In this document: piece after piece, positions 1-8,171 of the stretch
Numbering within the stretch: position 1 is the first letter of the stretch
How the letters are laid out: every line of letters starts with the position of its first letter
Assembly: GCA_003565135.1 (NCBI GenBank)
Contig: PXDC01000484.1
Coordinates: forward strand, 1-34,288
Origin: Verrucomicrobiota bacterium
GTDB lineage: Bacteria > Verrucomicrobiota > Verrucomicrobiia > Opitutales > T3Sed10-336
Direction of reading: 5' to 3'
DNA: 34,288 bases
The notes under the pieces: generated by a model
The model's input: the letters and a program-made list of their open reading frames with translations, nothing else
Told to the model about the DNA's origin: nothing
Databases searched by the model: none
Program-made: the position numbers and the translations under genes

Positions 1-1404
1 ATATGCATCGAATTCGACGGCCGTATCGTGGCCTCGTCCTCGAGCCTTATTATCGATTTCGATCCCTCGACCGAACGTTTGAGCTGGGATCAAATCTGCG
101 ACCGCGGCTACATTGCCAATCACAACCCCGAGGGCGACACGCTTTACGGCATCGAGATCATGGTCGACCCGGATTTCCGGGGCATGAAGCTCGCCCGCCG
201 CCTCTACGACCGGCGAAAGGAACTGGTGGTGGAAAAAAACCTGATGCGGATCGTCATAGGCGGCCGAATACCCGGGTACGGCAAATATGAGGATAAGATG
301 TCGGTCCACGAATACGTGGATAAGGTCACCACCAAGGCCCTCTACGATCCCGTCCTGACAACCCAGATGGCCAATGGCTTCGTCCTCAAACGCATCATCA
401 AAAACTACATCGGAGAGGACAAGGAATCTTCGGGTTACGCGGCGTTTCTCGAGTGGTCGAATCTTGATTACACACCCGATGCATCCAAGCGGTATTTGCC
501 CAGCAAACCGCTCCGAATCTGTTGCGTGCAATACCAGATGCGTCCGATTGCATCATTCTCCGATTTCGCCCAGCAATGCGAATATTTCGTCGACGTCGCT
601 TCGGACCGGAAGAGTGATTTTGCGCTTTTCCCCGAGCTCATCACCTCGCAACTTCTTTCGTTTATCGATGCCAAGCGACCGGAAACCGCCGCCCGCAAAC
701 TGGCCGCCTTTACGCCGCAGTACCTCGAACTCTTTTCCAGCCTGGCGATACGCTACGATGTCAACGTCATTGCGGGATCCACCTTTGTACAGGAGGACGA
801 CTACCTCTACAACGTCGCGTTTCTTTTTAAACGCAACGGCGAGATCGACAAACAGTACAAAATCCATATCACTCCGAATGAAAGGGAGTGGTGGGGCGTT
901 TCAGCGGGTCGGGATATCCAGGTTTTTGATACGGACCGCGGAAAAATCTCCATCCAGCCGGGCTACGATGTGGAATTTCCGGAAGTCAGTCGCATCGCCG
1001 TGGAGAACGGCGCCCGGTTGATCTTCGTACCGTTCTGCACAGACGAACGCCACGACTATCTTCGGGTGCGCTACTGCGCCCAGGCGCGGTGCATTGAAAA
1101 CCAGGTTTACGTCGCCACGGCCGGCACGGTGGGAAATCTGCCACACGTCAAGAACATGGACGTGCAGTACGCCCAATCGGCCATTCTCACGCCCACCGAC
1201 TACGTATTTGCCCGGGACGGCATAGCGGGCGAATGCACGCCCGACGCCGAAACGGTGCTTATCCACGACCTTGACCTGGAGATTCTCAATCGTCACCGGC
1301 TGAAGGGCACCACCCGAAACTGGAACGACCGCCGAACGGATCTCTACCGGGTGGTTGACACCACCGGCTCCAACCGCTTTTCCTGGGAACCCCCAAAAAT
1401 GTGA
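1..1404 (+). CDS. GNAT-nitrilase fusion protein, 5' truncated, catalytic Cys replaced by Gly
   Basis: The reading frame is open to the left edge, so the true start lies outside the window; the GTG at 28 is internal. The first ~150 residues are the end of a GNAT acetyltransferase domain. From about nt 500 ([13 protein letters not shown]) a carbon-nitrogen hydrolase (nitrilase) domain follows. This two-domain fusion is a known family, usually annotated as a carbon-nitrogen hydrolase or GNAT acetyltransferase. Of the nitrilase triad, the Glu (FPELIT, codon 634-636) and Lys (YKIHITPNE, codon 859-861) are present. The nucleophile motif, normally ICYDxEFPE, reads [10 protein letters not shown]: the expected Cys codon is GGC (Gly) at 961-963. 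The flanking residues are intact and there is no frameshift. As read, the amidase half should be inactive, leaving the GNAT half or a binding role. The substrate is unknown. Confidence 0.9.
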   Translation: MCIEFDGRIVASSSSLIIDFDPSTERLSWDQICDRGYIANHNPEGDTLYGIEIMVDPDFRGMKLARRLYDRRKELVVEKNLMRIVIGGRIPGYGKYEDKMSVHEYVDKVTTKALYDPVLTTQMANGFVLKRIIKNYIGEDKESSGYAAFLEWSNLDYTPDASKRYLPSKPLRICCVQYQMRPIASFSDFAQQCEYFVDVASDRKSDFALFPELITSQLLSFIDAKRPETAARKLAAFTPQYLELFSSLAIRYDVNVIAGSTFVQEDDYLYNVAFLFKRNGEIDKQYKIHITPNEREWWGVSAGRDIQVFDTDRGKISIQPGYDVEFPEVSRIAVENGARLIFVPFCTDERHDYLRVRYCAQARCIENQVYVATAGTVGNLPHVKNMDVQYAQSAILTPTDYVFARDGIAGECTPDAETVLIHDLDLEILNRHRLKGTTRNWNDRRTDLYRVVDTTGSNRFSWEPPKM

Positions 1405-1418
1405 TCAGGAGTCCGCCT

Positions 1419-1444
1419 GCGGAAACCCCGCGCCGCGGTTCCGC
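1419..1444. terminator. Possible hairpin between convergent genes
   Basis: The arms GCGGAAACC (1419-1427) and GGTTCCGC (1437-1444) pair with one bulged A around a GC-rich loop. The hairpin lies just after the stop of the GNAT-nitrilase gene and before the convergent DTW/Tsr3-like gene. There is no T-tract on either side, so it is at best a weak terminator or a mere GC-rich fold. Confidence 0.22.
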
Positions 1445-1494
1445 ACGAACACGGAACGACAACGATACCCTGATGAGAAGTCGCCGGGACGAAC

Positions 1495-1941
1495 TCACTC
1501 GAAATTCCGCAAAAACGCGTCTTTCCAACGGTACCCATCCAGCAGCGCCGGATCATCGTCGCCCAGGATTCGACGGGCTGCGTAAAGGGCTTCCACCGAA
1601 GCGAGCCCGGCATCGGGATCGGCAAAGAGTTTACTCTTTCTCGGGTACGCGGTGACGATTGAGCCGGGCAAGCTGCGACGGACGGGGTCACCGTCGAGGC
1701 AGCGCTCCAATTGAGCCGCATAACGCCAGGTTCCGTCCAGCAACAGCAACGGACGTCCCCTGTCCACTGCCGAAAGAACAGGTGCGGCCGGGGTTAACAG
1801 CAGGTAGCCGGTCGAATCAAATCGAAATCGCGGGGTCGCCCGGTAAAAACGGATATCGGGTCGGCCATGCAGGGGAACGAGGCTGCATTTGGACAATCGC
1901 TCCTTGGGATGTCGAATCACAACTGTATCTATCGGCGGCAT
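1495..1941 (-). CDS. DTW/Tsr3-superfamily protein (candidate aminocarboxypropyl transferase)
   Basis: This is a 148-residue soluble protein. It carries [14 protein letters not shown], which resembles the D-x-T-W core of the DTW family. The C-terminal stretch ([14 protein letters not shown], then [14 protein letters not shown]) resembles the conserved end of Tsr3-type proteins. Members of this superfamily use SAM to transfer a 3-amino-3-carboxypropyl group to rRNA or tRNA, so RNA modification is the likely role; the target is unknown. The frame could begin at a TTG at 1989. I chose the ATG at 1941 because GGAGGT (complement of 1951-1956) sits 9 nt upstream of it. The gene diverges from the NhaC gene and converges on the GNAT-nitrilase gene. 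I am confident of the superfamily, less so of DTW versus Tsr3. Confidence 0.72.
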   Translation of the reverse strand: MPPIDTVVIRHPKERLSKCSLVPLHGRPDIRFYRATPRFRFDSTGYLLLTPAAPVLSAVDRGRPLLLLDGTWRYAAQLERCLDGDPVRRSLPGSIVTAYPRKSKLFADPDAGLASVEALYAARRILGDDDPALLDGYRWKDAFLRNFE

Positions 1942-1950
1942 GTCGATGGC

Positions 1951-1956
1951 ACCTCC
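1951..1956 (-). promoter_or_regulatory. Ribosome binding site that fixes the DTW/Tsr3-like start
   Basis: The minus strand reads GGAGGT here, 9 nt before the ATG at 1941. It favours that ATG over the in-frame TTG at 1989. Confidence 0.6.
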
Positions 1957-2035
1957 GATGGTAACGGGGAATTCACAGGATGAAACCAATAAATGAAGCT
2001 GTACTCCGGGGCCGTTCGGCTATTTTCTGACCCCC

Positions 2036-3532
2036 ATGGACGAGTCCGCCTACGGATGGCTTTCGCTTCTCCCTCCCCTGGCCGCGATCGGGTTGGCATT
2101 ATTGACCCGTCGGGTGGTCCTTTCGCTCGCGACCGGTGTTTGGCTCGGTGCGGTCCTTCTCGCCGGCGGCAACCCCGCCGCCGGCACGGCCCGGGCGGTG
2201 GACGGCGCCCTCGCCGTTTTCCAGGAAACCTGGCAAACCCGGGTTCTGATTTTCGTGCTCCTGATGGGCTCGCTCATGGTGCTGATGCAGCGCAGCGGCG
2301 GAGTGGAGGGATTCGTCCGGTGGGCTGCGGGGTGGCGCTGGGCGAATCAAAAACCGGGCGCCCGGCTCCTCACGTGGTTCCTCGGCCTGGGGGTATTCAT
2401 CGAGTCCACCATCACCTGTCTCGTCGCCGGAATGGTCTCCCGGCCGCTTTACGACCGCCTGCGTATCTCACGGCAGAAACTGGCCTACTTGTGTGATTCC
2501 ACGTCGGCGCCCGTATGCATGTTGATCCCGATCAACGGCTGGGGCGCGCTGGTTCTCGGATTGCTCGGCACTCAGGCTGCGGCGGGCCATCTTGGAGAAG
2601 GGGCCGGGGGAATCATGGGGGTGTTCCTGGGTGCGGTCATGCTTAATTTCTACGCGGTCGCTTCCGTTCTCCTCGCTCTTGCCGTTGCCTTAACCGGCTG
2701 GAGTTTGGGACCGATGAAGCGAGCCGAGGCAGAGGCGGGAACGAGCATTCGTCCCGGGCCCTTGCGGCCCGATGAAGCGGATCAGAAGCCCCTGGCGACC
2801 CACCGTGATATCGCCCCGCGGGCCCGGAACATGCTTGCCCCCCTGCTCGTCCTTTTGGCGGCGGTTCCGCTGGGAATTGGGCTCACCGGCCACCTGGGCG
2901 TTCGCGCGGAAGGAACCGAAAACCCTGGATTCATGGATTACCTGGGCGCATCCTCCGGCACCACCTCGGTATTCTGGGGAGTGATCCTCGCCTTGGTTTT
3001 TGCGGCCCTTTACTACCGGGCCCAGAGACTGTTTCGTTTTCCCGAGATCGGGGAATACATTTACGAGGGGGCGGGCCAAATGCTTCCGCTGGGGATCATT
3101 ATGCTCCTGGCCTTCGCCATGGGAATGACATGCGATCAACTGGGGACGGGCACCTGGATCGCCCACTCGGTGGCACCGCATCTGACCCCCGCGCTGATTG
3201 CCCCGCTGGTTTTCAGCACCGCGTGCCTGATCGCCTTTTCGACCGGAACCAGCTGGGGAACGATGGCGATCATGATACCGCTCGCGGTCCCGCTGGCGGC
3301 CGCATTCAATGAGGGCGACATCACGGTCTCGATTTCCCTCGCCGTGAGTGCCGTTCTGGGCGGAGCCGTATTCGGCGATCACTGTTCGCCGATCAGCGAC
3401 ACGACCATCGTATCGTCCATGGCCAGCGGTTGCGACCATATCGAGCACGTCCGGACACAATTGCCCTATGCCCTGCTGGCCGGCACCGTCGCGCTTCTCC
3501 TCTACCTGGCGCTCGGCATCGCCGCCGCCTGA
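2036..3532 (+). CDS. NhaC-family Na+/H+ antiporter
   Basis: This 498-residue polytopic membrane protein has about 11-13 hydrophobic segments. It matches the Na_H_antiporter (NhaC) family, with GVFIESTITCLVAGMVSRPL followed by a KLAYLCDSTSAPVCMLIPIN segment, and a C-terminal FGDHCSPISDTTIVSSMASG signature. The family exchanges cytoplasmic Na+ (sometimes with organic substrates) for external protons. A cytoplasmic loop around residues 225-265 is rich in charged residues. The ATG at 2036 has no clear Shine-Dalgarno sequence, but the hydrophobic N-terminus fits a true start. The gene stops three bases before the convergent esterase. The Mrp complex downstream gives the cell a second Na+-extrusion system. 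Confidence 0.9.
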   Translation: MDESAYGWLSLLPPLAAIGLALLTRRVVLSLATGVWLGAVLLAGGNPAAGTARAVDGALAVFQETWQTRVLIFVLLMGSLMVLMQRSGGVEGFVRWAAGWRWANQKPGARLLTWFLGLGVFIESTITCLVAGMVSRPLYDRLRISRQKLAYLCDSTSAPVCMLIPINGWGALVLGLLGTQAAAGHLGEGAGGIMGVFLGAVMLNFYAVASVLLALAVALTGWSLGPMKRAEAEAGTSIRPGPLRPDEADQKPLATHRDIAPRARNMLAPLLVLLAAVPLGIGLTGHLGVRAEGTENPGFMDYLGASSGTTSVFWGVILALVFAALYYRAQRLFRFPEIGEYIYEGAGQMLPLGIIMLLAFAMGMTCDQLGTGTWIAHSVAPHLTPALIAPLVFSTACLIAFSTGTSWGTMAIMIPLAVPLAAAFNEGDITVSISLAVSAVLGGAVFGDHCSPISDTTIVSSMASGCDHIEHVRTQLPYALLAGTVALLLYLALGIAAA

Positions 3533-3535
3533 CCC

Positions 3536-4156
3536 TCACGTTTTCCGCGCCAGCCATTCGCGCGCCGCCTCGACATCGGCGCCGGTCAGACCGTGACCGG
3601 CCGGGAAACGGCGATGGGTTACCCGGGCGCCATGGGAGGTCAACAGGCGTACGAGCCTGAGTGACTCGGATTCGGGAACGATCGGATCGGCATCGCCGGA
3701 TGCGATCAGAACCGGCTTGCCGGCCAGCGCGACCGGTCCGTCGGGCTCATAGGGCACCATGGGACGGAGGAGAATCGCCCCCGCCATCACCGCGGGATCG
3801 GTCAGCATCAGGCTGGCGGCAATATTGGCCCCGTTGGAGAACCCGACCGCGACCCGGTTATTCCGGTCGAACCCGTAATGTTCCGCCGCCCGCTCGAGGA
3901 ATCGGGCCAATTCCGTGGTGCGGAAGGCGAGATCCTCGAGATCGAACACCCCTTCGGCCACCCGCCGGAAGAAGCGCGGCATTCCCCGCTCCAAAACCTT
4001 TCCCCGGGGGCTCAGCAACGCGGCCCCGGGAAGCAGCGAACGTCCCAGGGGCAACAGATCCTCTTCATTTCCCCCGGTGCCGTGCAAAAGGACGAGCACG
4101 GGTTTTGTCTCGTCACCGGATTCGAATCGGTGGATAAAATCGAGATGTTGGGTCAT
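3536..4156 (-). CDS. Phospholipase/carboxylesterase-type alpha/beta hydrolase
   Basis: This 206-residue protein belongs to the small serine esterase family (YpfH/carboxylesterase type). The oxyanion-hole motif LLHGTGGNEEDLL is at residues ~22-35. The nucleophile elbow is GFSNG (residues ~106-110), the acid is in GDADPIVPES, and the catalytic His is in AGHGLTG near the C-terminus, so the triad is complete. There is no signal peptide, so it should be cytoplasmic, acting on small esters or lysolipids. AAGGAA lies just upstream of the ATG. The 5' leader contains a perfect hairpin (see 4169-4193). The physiological substrate cannot be read from the sequence. Confidence 0.88.
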   Translation of the reverse strand: MTQHLDFIHRFESGDETKPVLVLLHGTGGNEEDLLPLGRSLLPGAALLSPRGKVLERGMPRFFRRVAEGVFDLEDLAFRTTELARFLERAAEHYGFDRNNRVAVGFSNGANIAASLMLTDPAVMAGAILLRPMVPYEPDGPVALAGKPVLIASGDADPIVPESESLRLVRLLTSHGARVTHRRFPAGHGLTGADVEAAREWLARKT

Positions 4157-4168
4157 ATTTCCTTAAAA

Positions 4169-4193
4169 AGCGCTACCACAGAGCGGTAGCGCT
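4169..4193. promoter_or_regulatory. Perfect 9-bp inverted repeat in the esterase leader
   Basis: AGCGCTACC (4169-4177) and GGTAGCGCT (4185-4193) are exact complements around a 7-nt loop, in the gap between the divergent esterase and hypothetical genes. A further AAGCGCTTTT at 4209-4218 can pair with AAAAAGCGCT at 4165-4174, so two mutually exclusive folds are possible. The repeat begins about 6 nt upstream of the esterase Shine-Dalgarno. It could be an operator or a leader hairpin; nothing distinguishes the two. Confidence 0.4.
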
Positions 4194-4281
4194 CCGCCAG
4201 CCCATAAGAAGCGCTTTTCATTCCCGTCGGCTTTGACCTGGAACCGGCTATAGGATAGCCCATTCGACATCTCCACGCACC

Positions 4282-4737
4282 ATGGCAAAACGATTCACAC
4301 GGTGGCTGTCGATGGGAGCGATCGGCCTCTTAACGGTGAGCACAGCAGCGTTTCTGTACGCCATGTACCTCATGGCGGTGGACCGCGACCGATACCGGAC
4401 GGACGAAGCCGAACTGCTGGACCGCAATCCGCGCACCGCGGCAAAGGACGCGTTTGCCGAAGGCGATTTTCGATTCCTCCGGATCTGGCAGCCCATCGTT
4501 ACGAGCCGGGAAGTCACCGGGGAATGGCTTATTCCCGGAAGCCGGCAGATTCCGGAACCGCTCCTGCTTTCCCATCCGGAGAGGAGAAACCTGGAGAGCA
4601 CCTGGAGTCCCGCCATCGGTCCGGGCCAGGAACAAACCCGGGAACGAGCCCGGTGGTTCGCCCACATATACAATACGGAACTTGCCGGGCTGCTCAAAGA
4701 CTCAGCACCAGCGCCACCACCATCACCAGCAAAGTGA
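4282..4737 (+). CDS. Hypothetical membrane-anchored protein, 151 aa
   Basis: I do not recognise a family. Residues ~9-33 form one hydrophobic segment (after a basic MAKRFTRW start) that could be a signal anchor. It is followed by a charged soluble domain and a Pro/Ala-rich tail. The soluble part contains WQPIVTSREVTGEWLIPG and a run of Arg/Glu near the end. The last 44 bases overlap, tail to tail, the 3' end of the minus-strand antiporter gene. That overlap costs the antiporter no conserved residues but means the two transcripts are antisense to each other. No Shine-Dalgarno is clear. The gene is likely real because of its helix and length, but unproven. Confidence 0.6.
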   Translation: MAKRFTRWLSMGAIGLLTVSTAAFLYAMYLMAVDRDRYRTDEAELLDRNPRTAAKDAFAEGDFRFLRIWQPIVTSREVTGEWLIPGSRQIPEPLLLSHPERRNLESTWSPAIGPGQEQTRERARWFAHIYNTELAGLLKDSAPAPPPSPAK

Positions 4738-6415
4738 GTCCCACCGCCGATCCGAGCGACGTACGATCCATGTCAGGATCGTAGTGGTCTCCTTGTCCCG
4801 ACTTGAACCCGAGTGCCTTGATGGGGTTCCGAAACGGCGGAACGATCCGCTGCACGATGAGTCGGTCCAACCCGCTTTCACAAGCGCCGAAAAAGCGATT
4901 CACTCCGTCGAGAATCAATCCGCCGATGTTCGACGCGGGTTTGCGATAGAACCAATCCGTATCGAGAACGATTTTGGCCTCACCCAGGATTTTGTGACGG
5001 AAAAACCAAAAGACAACGAACGTTCCGAGCGGGATATGAATCGCTTTCACCACGAGATCGGTCCGGTAAGCCGTGAAATCGACCCCATAGGGAAGTTGGG
5101 CATACTGCCATGCCGGCCACAAGCCGTAAGCCACACAAATCAGCGCCAGGATACCCATGGCGACGATCATATTGACCGGGGGTTTGCCCACCGCATCGAG
5201 TTCCCGCGGCGTTTCCCGGTAGAACCAGGTGTAATACGGCAGCTTGATTCCGACGCTCAAAAACGTTCCGACCGAGGCCAGCGCGAGCAGCGAGTAGCCA
5301 AGATCCCTCCCGTAGACCGCATCCATCACCATGCTCTTGCTGACAAAACCGTTAAAGAGTGGCAGTCCCGAGATCGCCGCCGCCCCGACAAGATACAGCA
5401 CGACCACCCACGGCATCTTCCGAAACAACCCACCGAGGTGGGTGAGTCGGGTTTCACTCACGGCAAACAGGACGGCGCCCGCTCCCATAAACATGAGAGT
5501 CTTGTAGAGGATATTATTGTAGGCGTGTGCCGCCGCGCTGTTGAGACCGAGTTCACCGCCAATCCCGATGGCCGCGACCATGTACCCCACCTGGCTTATG
5601 ATGTGATAGGCGAGTATAAGTCGGATATCATTAGCGAGCACGGCGTAAGAGACCGCGTAAAGCGCCATGATCAATCCGCAGACAAACAGGACCTCCCAGC
5701 CCGGGAAACAAACCGCGAGCACGTAAACCGCCGTCTTGGTGGTGAACGCATTGAGAAAAATGCTGCCGGTGACGGTCGATTTGGGATAACTGTCCGGAAG
5801 CCACGCATGGAGTCCCGGCATCCCGGCATTGACGAGCACGCCCAGAAGGATGAGCAGACTCCCGGGAGAAAACTCCTCGGCAAACGCCCGGACCGACAGG
5901 TCACCGCTGGTGTAGACCTCCATAACGATACCGGCGAGCAGGAGACTTCCGCCCAAGAGGTGAACGAGCAGGTAACGGAGACCGGCGGCTCCCGCACGAT
6001 CGGTTCCGCCCGCCCACACCAAAAGCGCCGAGGCAACCGCCATCAACTCCCAGAAAACGAGCAGGGTAAAGAAGTCGCCCGCAAACACCACGCCCAGAGC
6101 GCCACCCGCGTAGAGCATGGCCGCCAGCTGTTGCTTGAGCTCACGCATATGCCAGGCGTAAATCCCGGCCACGACGGCGACCAGGGTGAAAGCGATCCCA
6201 AACATACGCGCCATCCCGTCGACCTTGAGCAGGACCAGCTCGTATTGCAGAAACGGGACCGCGAGTTCGGCCCCTTCGGTCAGCAGGGAGACGTGCACCA
6301 ATGCCAGCAACGGGAACAAAACACAAACCCCCGCCCGCCCGACCGCGGGAAGCCACGGGAGCAGGGCCGCACCCAACAAAAAGAAAGCAACCGGAGGCAC
6401 GTCAAACCCGGTCAT
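4694..6415 (-). CDS. Mrp/MBH-type antiporter subunit, NuoL/M/N family (third D-like subunit)
   Basis: This 573-residue polytopic protein of the proton-translocating NuoL/MrpD family has about 14 or more helices. Family residues are in place: the TM5 Glu in FWELMAVASALLV, the TM7 Lys in FTTKTAVYVLAV, a His in the TM8-like segment (LAYHIISQVGYM), and the TM12 Lys in FNGFVSKSMVMDA. The C-terminus carries an extra ~100 residues with a long hydrophilic stretch (DWFYRKPASNIGG and onward) and one final helix, absent from the other two D-like subunits. AAGGAGG lies 6 nt upstream of the ATG at 6415. It overlaps the 67-aa gene by 14 nt and is last in the Mrp operon. It may stand in for the antiporter half of MrpA; that is inference. 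Confidence 0.87.
   Translation of the reverse strand: MTGFDVPPVAFFLLGAALLPWLPAVGRAGVCVLFPLLALVHVSLLTEGAELAVPFLQYELVLLKVDGMARMFGIAFTLVAVVAGIYAWHMRELKQQLAAMLYAGGALGVVFAGDFFTLLVFWELMAVASALLVWAGGTDRAGAAGLRYLLVHLLGGSLLLAGIVMEVYTSGDLSVRAFAEEFSPGSLLILLGVLVNAGMPGLHAWLPDSYPKSTVTGSIFLNAFTTKTAVYVLAVCFPGWEVLFVCGLIMALYAVSYAVLANDIRLILAYHIISQVGYMVAAIGIGGELGLNSAAAHAYNNILYKTLMFMGAGAVLFAVSETRLTHLGGLFRKMPWVVVLYLVGAAAISGLPLFNGFVSKSMVMDAVYGRDLGYSLLALASVGTFLSVGIKLPYYTWFYRETPRELDAVGKPPVNMIVAMGILALICVAYGLWPAWQYAQLPYGVDFTAYRTDLVVKAIHIPLGTFVVFWFFRHKILGEAKIVLDTDWFYRKPASNIGGLILDGVNRFFGACESGLDRLIVQRIVPPFRNPIKALGFKSGQGDHYDPDMDRTSLGSAVGLTLLVMVVALVLSL
4762..4783. other. Perfect 8-bp inverted repeat inside the antiporter 3' coding end
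   Basis: TACGATCC (4762-4769) and GGATCGTA (4776-4783) flank a 6-nt loop, 24 nt past the stop of the convergent plus-strand gene. A hairpin here could end that plus-strand transcript, but no T-tract follows. It may simply reflect the encoded YDPDMDRT. Confidence 0.25.
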
Positions 6416-6605
6416 AGTAGTCCTCCTTTCGGGAAAGCAGTTTCTTCGCCACGCCCTTGGTTATAAACAGCATCAGCAGACAGCCCAGAACCCCGAAGAC
6501 AAAGTAATAAAGCGGGAATGTATCCGGGTCCGCCCGGTAGGAGGCCGCCGATGTGGCGATCAGCGTAAGGACGAGTAAAATCCAGGTAATCCGGTTCATG
6601 GTCAT
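6402..6605 (-). CDS. Small two-helix membrane protein in the Mrp operon, 67 aa
   Basis: It has two hydrophobic segments (residues ~5-20 and ~31-48) joined by a short polar loop (YRADPDTFP), then a basic and acidic tail (KKLLSRKEDYYDRV). It starts 7 nt after the stop of the 498-aa antiporter gene and overlaps the next antiporter gene by 14 nt, which implies translational coupling. I do not recognise it as a named Mrp subunit. Its position between two D-type subunits suggests an accessory subunit of the complex. The ATG at 6605 is followed by a second ATG two codons later, either of which may be used. Confidence 0.68.
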   Translation of the reverse strand: MTMNRITWILLVLTLIATSAASYRADPDTFPLYYFVFGVLGCLLMLFITKGVAKKLLSRKEDYYDRV

Positions 6606-6612
6606 TCTTTCG

Positions 6613-8109
6613 TCAAGAAGCCTTCATAATTCCCTCCACCGCGGCGGTGGCGAGATCGAACAAGCCGAAGAACAGGTTGGGAAACAGGCAAAAAACGACC
6701 GACAGCACCGCTGTGGCACACAGGGGCACCACCATGAACGGCGAAGCTTCACCCAGTTTCCGAAACTTATCCGACGATCGGAAAAAACCCCGGTAAACAA
6801 CCGGGAAAAGGTAGGCGGCATTGAGCAAACCACTGACGAGGAACACCCCGAGAACGAGCCACTGGCCGGCCTCGATGCTTCCGAGGCAAAGGAACCACTT
6901 GCTGAGGAAGCCGTTGACGGGCGGGACCCCGGTCAACCCCATGGCCCCGATGGTGAAAGCGGCAAAGGTCCACGGCATGGCCCTTCCCAGGCCGTCGAGA
7001 TCGGACACATTCTCTTTGTGGGCGTGGACAATGATGGCTCCCGCGCAGAAGAAGAGGGTGATCTTCATGGTGGCGTGGGTCGATATGTGCAGCATTCCCC
7101 CGGTAAACCCCTCGCTGTTGAGCAAAGCCGCCCCCATGGCAATATAGGAAAGATGAGCCACGGTGGAATAAGCCAACCGACGCTTCAGGTTCTCCTGCCG
7201 CAAGGCGATGACCGATGCGACGATAATGGTAAAGCCGGCGAACACCGCCAATATCGTGTTGAGGTCATAAGCCGCCATGACATCAGGACCGAAGACGAAT
7301 CCGGCCATGCGAACAACCCCGAACACACCGGATTTTACGACCGCCACCGCATGCAAAAGGGCGCTGACCGGCGTGGGCGCCACCATCGCATTGGGAAGCC
7401 AACTGTGCAGCGGCATGATTCCACCCTTCACCCCCACCCCGATCATAAGCATGAAGAAAAGAATGCGCATCCCGCCGGCGCTCAACATCCCCTCCTCCAG
7501 GATGCCTCCCGGCGTAAAGTCCAATGTTCCGGTTGTTCCGTAAATCCATGCGGCCCCCGCCACCATAAGAAGCCCGGCGGTGAGGGCGTAGGCCAGGTAC
7601 TGTCTTCCCGCCCGGATAGCCTCGCGGTTTTCGGAATGAATCACCAGAGGATAGGTGGCGAGGGTGAGCAACTCGTAGAAAATAATAAACGTCAGCAGGT
7701 TTCCGGAAAAGGCGATTCCGATCGTGGCCGAGAGACTCACGGCAAAACTTGCGAAGTACCGGGTCTGCTTCTTTTCATGATGCCCCCGCATGTAACCGAT
7801 CGAGTAGAAGGAAGTCAGAATCCACAAACCCGAGGCAATGAGGGCGAAAAACATGCCGAAAGCGTCGGCGCGCAGACTCAACTCGATTCCCTCGGCGATC
7901 TCCAGAAGCACAAACTCAGCGACCCGCCCCTCTTTGGCGCCCGGAAGCAGGGCCAGCACCAGTCCGAATTTGATCGCCGCCGCCAGCAAGGTCCAGAATT
8001 CCCGCAGATTCGGTTTCCTGGCCGACCACAGGATCGCCGGCACCGCCAGCAGCGATACCGCCACGGCCCAGAAGGGAAGGGACGAACTGTAAGTTTCGGT
8101 TAAAGGCAC
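6613..8109 (-). CDS. Monovalent cation/proton antiporter subunit D (MrpD/NuoN-like), second copy
   Basis: This 498-residue membrane protein has about 14 helices. The proton-channel residues of the NuoL/M/N family are visible: Glu in FYELLTLATYPLV, Lys in HAVAVVKSGVFGV, His in STVAHLSYIAMG, and Lys in VNGFLSKWFLCLGS. The start is GTG at 8109, the first possible start after an in-frame TGA, and no clear Shine-Dalgarno precedes it. It is separated from the upstream D-type gene by 62 nt containing a terminator-like hairpin. All other Mrp genes upstream overlap or are nearly adjacent, so expression from here on may be reduced or separately controlled. Confidence 0.88.
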   Translation of the reverse strand: MPLTETYSSSLPFWAVAVSLLAVPAILWSARKPNLREFWTLLAAAIKFGLVLALLPGAKEGRVAEFVLLEIAEGIELSLRADAFGMFFALIASGLWILTSFYSIGYMRGHHEKKQTRYFASFAVSLSATIGIAFSGNLLTFIIFYELLTLATYPLVIHSENREAIRAGRQYLAYALTAGLLMVAGAAWIYGTTGTLDFTPGGILEEGMLSAGGMRILFFMLMIGVGVKGGIMPLHSWLPNAMVAPTPVSALLHAVAVVKSGVFGVVRMAGFVFGPDVMAAYDLNTILAVFAGFTIIVASVIALRQENLKRRLAYSTVAHLSYIAMGAALLNSEGFTGGMLHISTHATMKITLFFCAGAIIVHAHKENVSDLDGLGRAMPWTFAAFTIGAMGLTGVPPVNGFLSKWFLCLGSIEAGQWLVLGVFLVSGLLNAAYLFPVVYRGFFRSSDKFRKLGEASPFMVVPLCATAVLSVVFCLFPNLFFGLFDLATAAVEGIMKAS

Positions 8110-8138
8110 GGCTGGTGTTCAGGTATCATTTTGTTGAT

Positions 8139-8163
8139 AAAAAAGACGCCGGGGAGACCGGCG
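8139..8163 (-). terminator. Intrinsic-type terminator inside the Mrp operon
   Basis: Reading the minus strand: CGCCGG, loop TCTCC, CCGGCG, then TC and six T (complement of A8139-A8144). It begins 9 nt after the stop of the 502-aa antiporter gene and precedes the 498-aa gene. A stem of six GC pairs followed by a U-tract is a textbook intrinsic terminator. Because cotranscribed genes lie beyond it, it may act as an attenuator that lowers expression of the last three genes. Confidence 0.62.
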
Positions 8164-8171
8164 AATCCCAA

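Noticed and set aside
4454-6466. A 670-codon open frame on the plus strand, antisense to the antiporter
   Set aside because: The translation is Arg/His/Gln/Asp-rich with no domain, as expected for the shadow of a GC-rich membrane-protein gene. The minus-strand frame carries clear family motifs.
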